64,000 nt of DNA. Origin: Aureobasidium sp. EXF-3400 (Eukaryota; Ascomycota; Dothideomycetes; Dothideales; Saccotheciaceae). Positions 1 through 13,064 of the stretch are shown in pieces (the first letter of the stretch is position 1; every line of letters begins with the position of its first letter). The stretch is from positions 1-64,000 of the forward strand of contig SWBL01000091.1 in NCBI GenBank assembly GCA_024195585.1, given 5' to 3'. The notes under the pieces are model-generated. The model saw only the letters and a program-made list of their open reading frames with translations. It did no database searches and was not told where the DNA came from. The translations under genes and the position numbers were made by a program.

Positions 1-268
1 GTAAAGGACGGTCCAGGAGATCTTGCGGGGGTTCTTGCGCTGGAGGAAGAGCGACTCGGACTTGCCGTTCTGGAAACGGAAGATCTTGCTGTCACCACGG
101 ACGTAGAGCTTGCCCTGTTGCACGTAACCCAATCAGCCTCGTGTTCTTGTCCAAGCTCTTGTTTCTTCCTCTTCATCGTCGTCGCAGTCGGTGGTGGGGA
201 GGGGCAGCGATTCGCACCTTGCCAGGGTAGATCTTCTGGCCGGAGAAACTGTCCTCGTAGACTCTCAT
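1..268 (-). CDS. rpl24: 60S ribosomal protein eL24 (RPL24), 5' part, cut by window edge
   Basis: Structural protein of the large cytosolic ribosomal subunit. Two coding exons are visible on the minus strand: exon 1 at 218-268 (ATG at 268, 17 codons starting MRVYEDSFSGQKIYPGK) and exon 2 at 1-114, which runs off the window. Together they encode the first 55 residues. Exon 2 continues GKLYVRGDSKIFRFQNGKS and then the QRKNPRKISWTVLY block, which is diagnostic for the eL24 zinc-ribbon domain. The intron (115-217, 103 nt) starts GTGCGA and ends CAACAG, and its removal keeps the frame. An intron soon after the start codon is common in fungal ribosomal protein genes. Identity is essentially certain; only the C-terminal tail is missing. 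Confidence 0.96.
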
Positions 269-608
269 TTTGGCGGTTGTGTCGTTGGTAAATTGTCGTC
301 TCGTCGGTCGTCGTTTGACGCGATTGCAAAGCTGCGATTGAAAATGGCGAGTGCGTTGTGGACTAGCCGAGGATTTTCCACAGCCTTGGCGCTATGTGCC
401 TTCCGCTTCCGCTCGAACTTCGTCCTTGCACCACGCCAGCCTTGGACAATATTATCGAATGCACGACTCAACGCTCCTTCCTTTGGTATCTGCTTGTCGA
501 AAATTCACCGAGGTCTCTGATTGTGAAAACATCGATGGATCCGAAAATTGCATACATATATCTACTAATAATCATATCTCATCTTATCGTCACTGCGACC
601 AACTCTCT
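269..608. promoter_or_regulatory. Intergenic: upstream of rpl24 and 3' flank of the next gene
   Basis: This 340-base stretch lies between the ATG of eL24 and the stop codon of the next minus-strand gene. It must hold the rpl24 promoter and 5' leader. I saw no clear TATA box or repeat. Short ORFs here are frame shadows. Confidence 0.5.
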
Positions 609-3216
609 TCACTTTCCTCTCGTGTTAAGATACACATCGAGCGCGCTCGACATGTTGCTCCCAGAGCTGACTCTGCTGCGTACACTTCCTCGTGCGACCA
701 ATCCCTCGCTTGTTACTGCTTCCTGACACCCGAATCCTGGTGCGTGTGATGCCTGGCAAGGGCAACCGTTGAGCATGCCTCCCGTCTTGAGCACTGCTGA
801 AAGCGCCGCTTCCAACAGCTTGTTTCTACGCTCGAGTGCCTCCATCCTTGCCTCGACTGTAATAGGACTGCTTTCGCCTGGCTGCAACTTGAACCTGGCC
901 GTCTTTGCACTCGATGGTGGCGATGGGAACACCATGCTGCACCCACTCTCATCGAGTGGTGGTGCAGGTAGGTCTTTAGTTGAGCCGACCCTTGCTAACC
1001 CTGCATCTATCGCGTCTTCTGATCGTGTAATGCTGCTGATTTTTGCAGGTGGAGTTGGTGGCAATTCTTTCCTGGGCGGTGGTGACGGCAATTCAGGCGT
1101 GATCGGCTGTTGACTCTTCTTCGAAGCACTACCTGCTCGCGAAGGCGTCGAAGCCACACTTTTTGACCCTCGACTACGCTTGCTTGTCTTGCCTCGTGGC
1201 ACTGGGCTGTTCCTGCCTCTTGTGCTCGGGGCCATGCGTACATGGCTGATCCTAGGTGAGGGTGAGGCAGTGGTAGCGATGATTCGATAGTTCTCCGAAA
1301 AATTGCCTATGCTCGTTGAGCGCTTGATGGAAAGTGGACTTGTACAATACCCATCTGGCTTCTGGTCGTGTTCAAGGGAGTGCTGCGAATGTGAACTGCT
1401 GGAGTCAAGTGGACGTGGACCCTCGGGTCTGGCTCTACGGAGTCGGCGGCGTGATGTGTTTTGCTGTGACGCTTTGACCATGGCGTCGATGAGTTCGAGA
1501 GGCTTTGAAGAACTGGCCTTGGACTGATTCGTGTTTGTGCAAAAGACATCACTGCTGGTCCCGCTGCTGCCTGGTCGAAGGAAGGAAGGTAGGGCATCGT
1601 CCCTTTGTTCTCGAGCAGCGAAGATTACAGCCGCTTCTTTCGTCACCCGGATTGCTTGCTCTTCGTTTACTGGTTTCTTGTCTTTCAGGTATGTATCGGG
1701 ACTGCTTTCCGCAGTTGACCTACCCAACACCTCGCCCAGGGATTCCGACGGTATCGACAACCGCAAAGGGCTGCGGGGAGGTGGAGGTCCAGGGCTGCTT
1801 GAGACCGATCTTACACCTGGCCGAGACGGATATGGCAAATGATGACCAGTCACATCACTGGAGGTTCTCTGAAGCACCGATACATTGCTACTCAACCGCC
1901 TGGGATTTGGTTGGGCAAGTGTTGCTGGCTTGACCGGGTCGACCGCTGGTGGGCTGACTTCATCCTCTGGTAACGCTGGAGGTGGTATGCTTGGTACTGG
2001 TCCAGGAGTTATAGGATGGCTTCGGAGAGGTGCTGTCTTCCCGCGTATCACTCGAACGTGTCTGTCACCTCCTGACGCCATTGTACGAGTCTTTGTGCCA
2101 AGAAACAAGGGATGCACTGGAACTGCTTTGCGGTCAAGGACGTGGACGGTTTCCTCGTGTGGTAATGTCTGAGATATACGTTTGATCGGCCATCCTCTGA
2201 GTGCTTCTGGACCTTCATGCACCTCGGAGGCGGTGTCAGATGCAGAGGGCTCGAAGCCTAAAACCCAATCTTGTAGGCTGTCTGTACTGAGCTGATCTGT
2301 AACTAGAACGGAGACCCTAGACTCGGCTATTGCGGGACTATTGACACGTCAGTCGAGTTCTGATGTATTGTGTATTGTCAACGTGCCTCTTTGCCGGAGT
2401 GTCAACCTGCACCTTCTGGTTGGCTGGTTCGATCTCATAATATTTCTTGCCTGCAACGTTGATAAGCTTAAGCCGTGGCAGGCCCTCAGCCCTTGACTTA
2501 CCAGTTTTGGAGATCTTCGGGACCACTACATCTGGCAGTCTTTGCGCTGCTGGTAACAGAGACTTCTTGGACGTCTGAGAGGTATCATCTGCGGGTTGAG
2601 TTTGGAACTCAAGAACTTCTTTCTCTGAAATGGCCTGATTAAGCCTGGAGACTATTAGTACTGGCATCTTTCAAGGTGCTCTTCGCTTTACGAACCTCAT
2701 ATGGGCTGCAGTCGTTGAATCTGAGGGGCGTCTACTGCTGTTTTTGAAGATGCGCATGGCAGATGAGATCCGTTTAGGCTTGGCTTCTTTCGTTGGAGGA
2801 TCCTTGACAGGTCCAGTGGTCTTGAGAAAGTAAGCCATCTGATAAGATGGATTTGATGGAGGTAAGACGAGAAGGTTGGTTTGGGTCATCATCCTGTCGA
2901 CGAAGGGATTCCTGCTTTCTTCGCCAGGACCAACCTCAGAAGAAGATGGACGAGTCTCTCCCTGCGACTTTACATCTGCTCGAGAGCTAGCATAGCTAAC
3001 GCCATCCCCCATGCTGCTCCCCTCACTTGCAGATACATCAGGGTTTGCGGGTTTGGCTGAGGAAGCTGGCAGCATGACAGGGACCGCCATACCGGTTGGA
3101 CCGAACATTGCTGAAGACTGATGTAGGTGGCCGACTTCTTGAAACTCGAATGCTCTGGGCGTGTGGTTGGCAAATGGGGGTACAGGTCTACGTCGTGAGA
3201 TGGCGGAAAGGTGCAT
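609..3216 (-). CDS. Ser/Pro-rich low-complexity protein of unknown function, spliced
   Basis: Unrecognised fungal protein of roughly 750-800 residues. Exon 1 runs from ATG 3216 to 2696. A textbook 51-nt intron (2645-2695, GTTCGT, branch TACTAATAG, acceptor TCTCCAG) joins it in frame to exon 2, which starts at 2644. A second intron must lie between about 2290 and 2560, because exon 2 and the long last exon (ending at stop 609) are in different frames. I could not fix its borders. The product is rich in Ser, Pro and Arg with many SP/TP sites, poly-Pro stretches and basic patches. Near the C-terminus there is a short coiled-coil-like helix (VEARMEALERRNKLLEAAL). No catalytic domain is visible. 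The composition suggests a phosphorylated scaffold or cytoskeletal or polarity protein, which is inference only. The ATG is preceded by an in-frame TAG in a CTCTTAG context, so an additional upstream exon is possible. Confidence 0.7.
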
Positions 3217-4131
3217 CTAAGAGGGAGAAGGCCGAGCTGGAAGAAGAGCTCTGACACCCTGTACAAAGTGGCCAGACAGTAACACAGATTAAGAGAAAAG
3301 CACAATAAAACAGATGGATTCAAGAGCAGAGGTCTCATGCAGTCGGTTGAGCCGGCAGAGTAAATAAAAACATTCACGGTTAACACAAGTCGTCGTGCAA
3401 GGGAAGAGCACCAGGTCCTTACAGCAGTGATGTGCGACAATCGATGCATGGAGTCGGGGATCTTACCAAGAGACAGGTCAGTGGATGCAGCAACCCTGGC
3501 TACTGAGCGTTATGCGTCTCTGAGTTGGCGCGGCGCTTGTCATGCAAGAATTCGCTTTGGGGTTGGTCGTGACAACAATGTCGGCACCTTTAACCGACCA
3601 CTCGAACATTGTGCCAGGAGTTCCAATGTATGTAGTTATACGTACAATATCTAAAGCCAATAGCCAGCCTGAACCCAGTGATCTTTTGCAGAGGGAAAAC
3701 AGAATCGATCAATTAGATTGACGGCGCTGTATAAAAGAGACCGTTGTTGCCCTGACAGATGTGGCTGGCGTACTCGTGATGCTCATGATATTCGGGTTTC
3801 ACTGGCGTGCATGTTGCATGTAGGATGCCGCGACAATGAACGCAAGGACCGCATGGACTGGCTCGGAGATATCCCAGGGTATTACAAGAGGAGCAGGCCA
3901 TCGAATGATAAGGCGCACGGCTTTCAGTGCCTCGAACAAAGGTCACGGTCAAGTGTCACACGTGGAAGCAAGGGTGGAGTCTGAGGGTGGAGCCAATACA
4001 AAATCTGCTCACTTACCTTTCTCCAAGCCTTGTAAGTCAAATCTCGTGTCATGCAAAAAAGTACATATCGAAAAGAATAACGCCGCGCTAGCCTTGTCAC
4101 GCCCCAAAAATGCTCCGTAATGTTGGCCCAA
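3217..4131. other. Intergenic, no gene seen
   Basis: These 915 bases separate the 5' end of the Ser/Pro-rich gene from the 3' end of sen1, both on the minus strand. They should contain the promoter of the former and the 3' UTR of the latter. The short ORFs at 3427-3654, 3718-3984 and 3836-4120 show no family resemblance and no splice support. Confidence 0.5.
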
Positions 4132-7100
4132 TCAATCCTTCCTCGGCTTTCTGGTAGGCTGAGGCATGAACGGGTCCGCAGGCTTCTTCCTCTTGCGAAT
4201 GATCTGAGGTGTGGTCGTGGTTGGTAGTAGATATGTTTTTGGCTTGGCAGTCGGTCCCGATGCAACGGATGCTGAAGCAGAAACAGGTTCACTGTTCACT
4301 GTTGGCGTGGAAGCGCCACTACGGGCGGACTCTGCATCGGCCATCTCTACATCTTCCTCGCCCTTCTTCGTGCGCATACTGGCAAGCTTATCCTCCAACT
4401 TGACGCGCACGCCTTCCATGGCTTGAACATCGGCTTCTTTTTGGATCTTCTGACCATCGGCTTCCTTTTTGGTGTTGGTACTGTTACCTTGCGCTTTGTT
4501 GGTAATAACTCCAGTACTGCCATTCTGCTTGGTGCCTCCGTTGCCGTTCGAGGCAGACACCTTTGAGTGCTTGATTAGAGGAGTTTTCTTGGCGGGGAAC
4601 TTCGAAGAGTGTGCTTTGAGCATTCCGTGAAGGTTGCCGGTGATGTAGCAATTACGATCCCGAGCATCATCCAGAAGTGTCTTCCAGACCTCGCCCCTCA
4701 TCAGACTGTCCGAATTACCAAGGATCCACAAACTTGACTTTGCGCGAGTGATACCAACGTTCAAGCGACGAACATCAGACAAGAACCCGACACTGCCTGT
4801 AGCGGATGCACGAACGCAAGAGAAGATAATGATCTCGCTCTCACGACCTTGGAACGCGTCCGTGGTATTGAATTCGATGCTCTCCGTAATGTCAAGACCG
4901 TAACGACCTGAAAAGCGTTGCTTCAGTTCCCTTAGTTGTGACTTGTAAGGCGTGATAATTCCAATCTTGTTCTTGAAATCATGATCACGATAGTCACTGA
5001 TGAGCCTCTCGTAAAGAAGCATGGCGATCTCGATCTCCGCCAAGTTGATGAGAGAGTGTCCCTTAGGTGCGGCTTGGTGCTGACCTTGGACGTCGAAGAA
5101 CCGATATGGCGCAAGTAAATCACTGGCGTGCCAAGGCTGTTTCCGAAGACCTGCCATATTATCTCCATCTAACAAACGTCCTTCGTAGAAAGCCGCACTG
5201 GGGAAGGCACTGATGTCGGGGTGCATACGATATTGAGTGTCCAGCAGGTGCACCGCTTCTGGGTGGTTGTTTTGCATTCGGACGAACAAACTTTGCTCAT
5301 ACTTGTTGGCAGAAGCGGCTTTCGAGAAGACCGTCGGAGGCAACTGCCTAGGGTCTCCAACAAGAATGCACTTGGCACATCCGTACTTCAGAGGAATCAA
5401 GGCACTCATCTCAACACATTGGGCGGCTTCATCAACTACGACAGTCTCGAACTCGATGTTCAAACTCTGAAACATGTCGTGGCCACTACCACTCAGGGTA
5501 GCGCAAATGATGTGAGCGTCATCCAAAATAGACTGTTGTACTCTTTTGCGGTTGAGTTCTGCCGCTCGACCAGCCGAGTTCTCGTTGTCTTTCGCGTTGT
5601 CGATCTGGGTTCCCAATTTGGTCTTGCGGTTTCGAAGAGCATTGAACTGATCTTGAAGTTGTGAGAGCTCTTTGCCCTTGACCTCCCCGCTGTCCAGTTT
5701 CGCACGAGTCAACCGAACCTGTTCAGACACATTTTGATGCTCTTTCATAAGTTGTTGAGTCTGCTCTCTTGCCTGTTTGTCGTTGTTGGTAGATCCCAAG
5801 CGTTTGTTGACAAGCTCTTCCATCGTCACATCGACAACAGAGCTGTTGACGGCATCACTACGACCGACACGAACGACATTCACCTTGCGGTGGACGCCTT
5901 TGAGCGTCTTGATGCCTTCCTTGAATCTCATCACGAGTTCGTCTACGGCTGCGTTACTGGGCGCACACACCAAGAGTTTCTTTGACGCAGTCGTGTTAGT
6001 AGGGAAAGTACCACCACCTCTGGGAACCTCGATTTTGCTACCCAATTGCTTGTCGGAAAGACTGTCACTAAGTAAGGCACCCACTATCGCGACAATTGTT
6101 TTGGTCTTGCCAGAACCCGGAGGGCCCTGGATCAGAGTAAAGGCATCGTTTTGGACAGCAGACTGGACGGCCTTGGCTTGTGCTTTGTTGAGTGTGTAAT
6201 TGTTGACGATGGGTGCCAACTGCTTGTCAGTATAGTCCAGTAAAGGCGAAGGTCTTGCTTTGGTGATCTCATCGCACAAGTCATAGTATTGCAGACCGAG
6301 CAGGGCACCGTACTCGCGTTCCAAAGGCGTGATCGACTGGACCTTAGTACCATGTATGACACTGCCAGGCACAAGATGAGACATCATGCTGTTGTTGCTA
6401 CCCGGCATCACACGATACGTGACTTCAATGTGTTGCTTCTGGCGGCGCGTGCGGTAGACTTGAGCAAAACAATGATCTGCCTCAGCATCTGCAGTGGGAT
6501 TGTTGGACATCGAGAACAGTATGATGTCACTCTCTGAGATCTGAATCTCCTTGTTCTCAGCATGAGTGACAGAACTGCTGATCTCAATGAAAGCGTCAAC
6601 ACTGGACCTGTTTACGACCTTGATCTCATAAGGCTTGGAAGAATTCTCTTCTCTTGATTTGACAAAGCCTTGCCAAGCTTCGAGGATAAGTAGTGGACGG
6701 AACGTCTCCTGGTAATCGGCAACATGGCGGAACGAGTTGGCAACTTTCTGGAACTGCCAGTCCTTTGAATTCGGTGGATAGTCGCCTTCGTAGAAAAAGT
6801 CCCAGCCCAGAATCGTCTTGTGTAGGGGTGCAAGGTCTGGAGCAAGTCGAGCTCGCATATCCTTGGCAGAACGGACACGTCTCTCAATTCTGACAGGTTG
6901 GTTACGCTGTTCGCGTTTCAAGCCAATGGCGCCAGCAGCATCGCTCTTCACGGTGTTAACTCGCTTCTTGGTGGGCTTAACACCGAAGAGTTCTGCGTCC
7001 AACTGATCGTCTTCATCATCGCTGCTCTCATCTGAGGAGACCATAACACCTTGACCTTTGGTCGAGTGATCCTTCCCTTCCAGGCCGATACCTTGTAAAC

Positions 7101-10100
7101 CTGAGCCTCCCTCTCTCTTAGCAGCAGCGATAGCCGCAAGATCTCTCTTACGTTTGGCTTCCTGTTCTTGCTGGCGTTTGAGCCTGAAGTTGTTAGGATC
7201 TTGTTGTGCAATTGGAGTTCTGGTCGGCAGAACAGACTTCTTAGCGAAGTCACCGCGTGCTTTGAGCATCTCTGCGGTTGGCGAAGCGCTTGAGATAGCC
7301 TTCTTAAGAGCTGACTCATTGGCGGCAGCTCTCCAAGTTTCCATATCCAATGTTCTCTTGGGCTTACTTGCTGAAGATGTGTCTGTCGTGCCTGGTCCAG
7401 AAGTAACCCAGGACGCAAGGGAGCCTTGCCTTTGGGGCTTGGATATCTCAGTCACGCTCTGCTCTTCAATCTCCGATCCGACACCAATGTGAGTTTCTAG
7501 TGCCCGACGCAATTCGGCTTTTTGAGACATGCTGAGTCTCGTCTTGACGGTCCCATTAAGAACATCATCGACATAGATTGTAGAGTCCTCGGGCAGTCGC
7601 AGGTCGACCGATTCGAGACGCTTCATGATCTCGCAAGTAATACTCACGGCTTTGCTGATCAGATACTCGTCCCTAAGGCGCAGCCACTTTGTAACATGGC
7701 CAGATGCATCTCTGGGCATCTGAAGTAGTCCTTGTTCGACCTCTTGAGAAGTTTTGTCGTCGCCAGACGCAGAATTGGCATCTCGTAACGCTCCTGCGAT
7801 GACGCTGTATTGGTTGAATGCGTAGTCTGCAAAGTCCATAGCGTCTCGGCAGAATTCGATCATCATGTTCTTGTCATGCCCGGCAAGACTCCATTGCTCA
7901 GTATACCTGAACATGCACCCTATGACGCTCCACAGAGCCTGCCATGTGTTCTCAGTGGCCTGAACTTCTTCTGTATTGAGCTTGCGGGATCGTAGAATAC
8001 CATCTTGAGTGCTGCAGAGGCAATCAAGAACATCTCTACCCAACTTGAGTACAGTCCTACATGGTGAGAACATGTGGCTCCGAGCCACACCGCGAAGAGT
8101 CGAGGCGATGGATCGGAGTGCCACCACGAAGAAGTTTTCCATAAGATATTTCACAGCTTCTCTACGAGAGTCCTGGGACCCCATGCTCTTGATAACTGTT
8201 GCCGCAGATTGCTGGATCTCAGCATGTCCAGAAAATACCGCATAGAAGAGACTCTGAGATGCACCAGGGCTGATCATCAAGCTTTGAAGCTCTTTGGGAT
8301 CGAAGTCCTGTAATCTCTCAAAGAGTTCAGTAATGTAAGTCGAAGCGCGCTCAAACCCATTGTTCCAGCTTTCAGCATGCTTTGGAGCGTTGGCAGACTC
8401 TTTGGGTGCAAGCGGTTCCAAGAGCATGAGACGGCTCGTGCCAATCAATATTGCTGACGCAAGAGATATATCACCCGGCTTTATACTTCTCACTGCTGCC
8501 TTCCAAATGGCCAATGACGAGACATTAAGATCAAACCCAAGAGATTTTTGTTGCAATATCGCATCACGTATGGATGCCAGAGAATGACAGTCGAGCGAAA
8601 GAGCGTTCCGAACAACGTCGAGGCCCAGTTCCGTCTCGCGTGAGTGCGCCGGGGAGTCTTTGAAACTGTGCAGGTTCTCCAGGATCGTCATGACATGCAC
8701 ACGAACAAGCTCAAGCAAGTCTGCCACAGTGGCGCTACCTGCACTGGTTTGGTTCATAATCTCCATCGTAGTGTTCATGACCTGTAGCCCTTTATGCCAA
8801 CAAACTGTCTGCGCATAACGCGAGTACTTTTCTGACTGTAGTCTCGTCATGAGTTGCTGCAGTACAGCACGACATGCAGGAGCCAGGTTCGCAGGCTTGA
8901 TGGACTGCACAAAAGGATCAATCCATTCCAGAAGGGCCTCGAGCTGTAACGGCTTGTCTTCCTCGGTGGTCATCATTGGCTTTTCGATGGAAGGGCTGTT
9001 GAGAATCTGTTCTACGACAGCCTGCGGGGGGACAGCAGCTAGAGCCTCCCAAACGTCTCCTGGTGACTTTCTCAAAAGAGAAGTGAAACTGCTGACAATG
9101 TTTCCATAGCCATCGAACAGAAGTTGAAAATGATCGAGGGCCAGCTTGTAGATGTCCATGTCTAAGGCTCGAAGGTGATGGGTGATGAGGGGTTTGTCGA
9201 GTTTCTCAATAATGACTTTGGCGCCTTCCCAAAAGATGGGCAAGAATTCGCGGTCGATATTGACAGGGACGACACGGCCCATAGCAGCGTTCAGAGTATC
9301 GCGGACTGTCCAGTCGAATTCTATTCCAGTAATTGGACGCTTGAACTTTATCCAGCCTCTGAGGGCCCAAGCAGATCTTTCCTTGTTTTGACTGAACAGA
9401 AAAGATGTCAGGGCTGGTGTGTATTCAGGCAAGGTGATCTTCTTTCTTGTTTGGACGAGGCGGAAGGGCTTATCGAAGTGTTGTTGAAGCAGAGATTCGT
9501 CCTTTAGGAAAGCCGTGCAATGCATCGACTCGAAGAGGGCGTACATTTCTTCCTGAGGCAGACTGGCAATGGAGCGTTCCTGGGGAGCAAGGTCGAGGAG
9601 GGTGCTGGTAGCGCTATCTAGGCCGGCAGCAATGCGTTCGGTATTCATCTGATCGAACACTTGCATGAAGGAAGCCACGACATTCGCGTCGTACTGCGCT
9701 TCGAGGTCGTGCTTCAACTCCTGTCGTCCACGATGATACTCGCGTACACAAACAGTGCAGCGTTGCAGCTGAAGTTTTAGCAAACTCTTGAGAGTAGAGC
9801 CCAGCTGTAGTGCCGTCTCTCCATCGAAAGCGAGGATCTGGCAGGCCTGCAAGACTTTCTTCTTCTGCTGCCGCGCCTCCTCGACCTTTGCATGTCTGGC
9901 CTTCTTTTGTGTCTCTGTTTCCTGGGGCACTGGGTTGAGATTGTCTTCGTCGAAGTACACAGAGCTATCGTCATCGGATGTGCGCGGGCAGAACCAGTGG
10001 TGATTACTGGGGAGGGCTTTGAGATCCCTGAACGATCAGGTCAGCACACGACCACAGCGCAGGGCAATGTATCTATCTTACTCGATCTCCGCCACGACGT

Positions 10101-10107
10101 CGGCCAT
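4132..10107 (-). CDS. sen1: Sen1-type superfamily 1 RNA/DNA helicase
   Basis: Large nuclear helicase that ends non-coding Pol II transcription and removes R-loops, within the Nrd1-Nab3-Sen1 type pathway known from yeast. Exon 1 is only 26 nt (10082-10107, reading MADVVAEI plus two bases). A 54-nt intron (10028-10081, GTAAGA to TTCAG) leads to a single long exon (4132-10027), giving 1973 residues, typical for fungal Sen1. The N-terminus then reads EDLKALPSNHHWFCPR. The first roughly 900 residues are the helical Sen1_N region. The helicase core holds Walker A GPPGSGKTKT (about residue 1310), Walker B VVVDEAAQC (about 1540), GDPRQLPPTVFS, an FQGRE motif IV/V region, and motif VI VGITRAKSSLW (about 1770). 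The C-terminal tail is basic and low-complexity (RKRKKP), suiting nuclear import. The ORF also opens at an in-frame GTG at 9960, but the upstream exon carries the real start. Confidence 0.96.
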
Positions 10108-11377
10108 TGCAAAGTTTACGGGAAGTCGTCCAGAATACGCATCTGTGTTGGTAGATCCTTGGAGTGAAGACTGGTCAAGATCTCATGACCGCGTAATAGG
10201 ATGTTGTGGTCTTGGTTGCGCCTTTCTTTTTGCAGATGCAAGCGGTAATGGACAATGGTCAAAGTGTTGGTGATGTCAATATTTGCGAGATTGGAAGGTG
10301 CGATATTGACAGTGATGGTACTGAAAAGTGTGATATCGAAAGGTGTGGTGCGAAAATGTGTGTCGTCGAAAGTTGCAGCCGCACTGTCAACATTCACTTT
10401 GGTTGCTTGAGGGTCTTTGCTGCCACGACGATGATGGAAGAAGAAACACGACGAACGCACGTCTTGACGCGCTCTTCGTGTTTGGTACTAATAATGTGTC
10501 CGCTTTGAGCAGAACTGCATAGCACAAATTCGGTCCACTGATGACTTGACTCGTTCACTTCGACTAACTTATCGAGCAAAAGGTGAGCGATCAATTACAT
10601 TACATGCAAACGATAGCGTTGTCGGGCTGTCGCGTGGAAACTTCTTGCCGCTTTGGTAGCTTTACGTCCGGCAGGTGTGAATTGTGAACATTGACGATAT
10701 CCCACTGCCATCTGCTTTTGAACCTTAGGACCTCGTGCATCTTCACATTGATCGATCACAAAAGTTCTGGAGTAAGGGACAGGATGTTGTCTGGACAGAT
10801 CTATATACCTATGCACGAGGCGGATCTGAGCAGGTTGCTAAAGACACAAGATGGTCTGTCCTTGTCTGTGATCTGACAGGGCAATGCACAGGGGAATATT
10901 CAAGATGCATGCAAGTGAACTCGGCATTTGTTATCTGTGGATGGACTACATATGGTTTTGATGGTGTGGTACCGGCTTCCGTTTATGGCTGCGCCTCGAG
11001 AGGCATTGGTACGTTTTGTCACAAACGGAAGTTACCCGGAAGAGAGACTCATGTTCTGAAAACGACAGCGATGTATCGATTGGCGGGTCGATTCTAGAAA
11101 ATCGGACCAGAGAAAACTGGTAAGGTAAAGCAGATAGTAGGCAGAGAGAGCCCTCGGGGCGTTCGCGCGAGCCGATCCTATATTATTACCCCGGTTTAGG
11201 AGGAATGGAGTGATTGGGAGTGATGTACGCTCGGGCCAACCTTTCCGCGCTTTCCACTTGTTACCTAGATCCTTCCCTCTTCGATCTCATCTCTCTCTTT
11301 GCGAGTATCCATCAACATTACCCCTTCGAGAACCCCCACATTCAGGTCCCGACATAAACTCAAGACCCATAGTCAAA
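10108..11377. promoter_or_regulatory. Divergent intergenic region between sen1 and mcm1
   Basis: These 1270 bases lie between the two start codons and must contain both promoters. The last roughly 150 bases before mcm1 are pyrimidine-rich (ctttccac, tcccctcttcgatctcatctc-like runs), as is usual for fungal core promoters and leaders. ORFs at 10116-10460, 10206-10508 and 10735-11097 lack any recognisable domain and are treated as chance. Confidence 0.5.
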
Positions 11378-12168
11378 ATGGAGAACCAAGTCACCGATTC
11401 CCAGGACAACGCCAACTCCCCTTCTGCCCACGACGACAGCATTGCGCCCGAACAGAGAGGCATCAAGAGACAGCGCACCTCCAACGCCGCGCCCGCCGAC
11501 GACGATGACGACGACGACGACAAGCCTGGCCGCGAGAGAAGAAAGATCGAAATCAAGTTCATCCAAGACAAGTCGCGTCGTCACATCACTTTCTCCAAGA
11601 GAAAGGCTGGTATCATGAAGAAGGTTCGTCGTTGCCCAATCCTCGCACGCGACGCGACGTGTCGCACCACTTCGTCCCAACTTGGCCTTACTGACAAGCT
11701 CTCAATCAGGCCTACGAGTTGTCCGTCCTCACTGGTACCCAAGTCCTTCTGCTTGTTGTGTCAGAGACTGGTCTCGTCTACACCTTCACCACTCCCAAGC
11801 TCCAGCCCCTAGTGACCAAGGCCGAGGGCAAGAACTTGATCCAGGTATGTACATACCAACAACAAGCTGTTGGTCGCCGTCCTCACTAACGCTCCCCTTA
11901 GGCATGTCTCAACGCTCCCGAACCTGCCGACTCGAACGGTGTCGATGGTGAATCAACTGTCGACTCTCCCGAGGACACACACGCCAACGTCCCTGCCCCA
12001 GCTGCCGGCATGCAACCTCGTGCCGCTGGCATGCCCCCCAACCAATACGCAATGACACCCGATCAGCAGCAAGCTCTGCACTACCAAGCATATCTCCAGC
12101 AACAACAGACTGGTGCCTATCCCATGTCTGGCGCACCCATCCCTGGTCGTCACCCCGGACACCAATAG
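11378..12168 (+). CDS. mcm1: MADS-box (SRF-type) transcription factor Mcm1
   Basis: Sequence-specific nuclear regulator of mating, cell-cycle and developmental genes, acting as a dimer with partner factors. Three exons: 11378-11623, 11710-11844 and 11902-12168, giving 215 residues. Intron 1 (86 nt) starts GTTCGT and ends AATCAG; intron 2 (57 nt) starts GTATGT and ends CTTAG. Intron 1 interrupts the MADS box after KAGIMKK, with the box resuming AYELSVLTGTQVLLLVVSE. The MADS domain spans about residues 55-110 (RRKIEIKFIQDKSRRHITFS and onward). An acidic Asp run precedes it, as in other fungal Mcm1 proteins. The C-terminus is Pro/Gln-rich (YQAYLQQQQ), a likely activation or partner region. Identity is firm. 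Confidence 0.97.
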
Positions 12169-13064
12169 AGGGGACGGTCGAGAGACTCTACACAAATCGT
12201 CAGCTCTCTTATCATTGCTCCGACATAATGACACGTGCGACGCGGAAACCGAAGAGTGATTTTATTGGTGCCATGGGTTGATGAAACGACCTGCCATGCT
12301 CGGAGAGCTGGTTGGGCGAGGCGAACTGCGGCGTAGCATCGGGATGGTTTTCTTTGGTTTCTGTTTTATCCCCATTTCCTTTCTCCTTCGCTTCATGCCT
12401 TGCTTCAAGGCTTCAACTTAGTCTTTGCAAGAAAAGGGTACCGATGGTGTCGTTTATCATCTACACGGCTGACCCATGGTTTACTTTGCTTTTCATTCAC
12501 CAAAAATCAAGAGACAGGTCAGGTCGCCCTTTCAGTCAGTTTATGGGTCGTGTATTATATCCAAAATCAAGATCAAGGACTTTATCGTTGCTGTTTAACT
12601 CCCTTGGGTATGTTGCGGAAGCTGTGAAAGACATCGTTTTCATGAGCTCTATAGCCTGACACATCAGGTACACCCTGCCCATGCAGGATATGCATGCGTT
12701 CAAAGACAAAAGGCTCAGTAGCTTCTCGGAACAGAGTAGTGTTCGCCCACAGGCATCTTCTTGGCTCTCTTCAGCTGCGTCTCGAATCTGGGAACATTTG
12801 TGTTTTGACAGTTCACACATTGCCGTAGAGCGTCATAGAAAGAGGTTAAAGATATCTGATACATCACACTCAGTTTTCATGGTCTGTTATCTTCATCCTG
12901 CTCATCATTCTTCCAACATCTCTAAACTGATTATTAACCTGGAAAAGACTGTGTAGCTATATGTTTTCACTCTTAAGCACGGAGGAACGACGATCAAGAG
13001 AACCGAAAACTAACGCGATTGTGTCGTACATCAGATCCTTCGTAAAGAACACTATTGAGATCAT
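12169..13064. other. Convergent intergenic region, no gene seen
   Basis: These 896 bases lie between the stop codons of mcm1 and the NIPA gene and should consist of the two 3' UTRs and terminators. Short ORFs here (12312-12659, 12681-12956) have no family resemblance. Confidence 0.5.

Noticed and set aside
10735..11097. 120-codon plus-strand ORF upstream of mcm1
   Set aside because: Mixed composition without motifs, no promoter or splice context; better explained as promoter DNA.
11287..11571. Ser/Gly-rich minus-strand ORF
   Set aside because: It is the shadow of the Asp run and MADS-box exon of mcm1.
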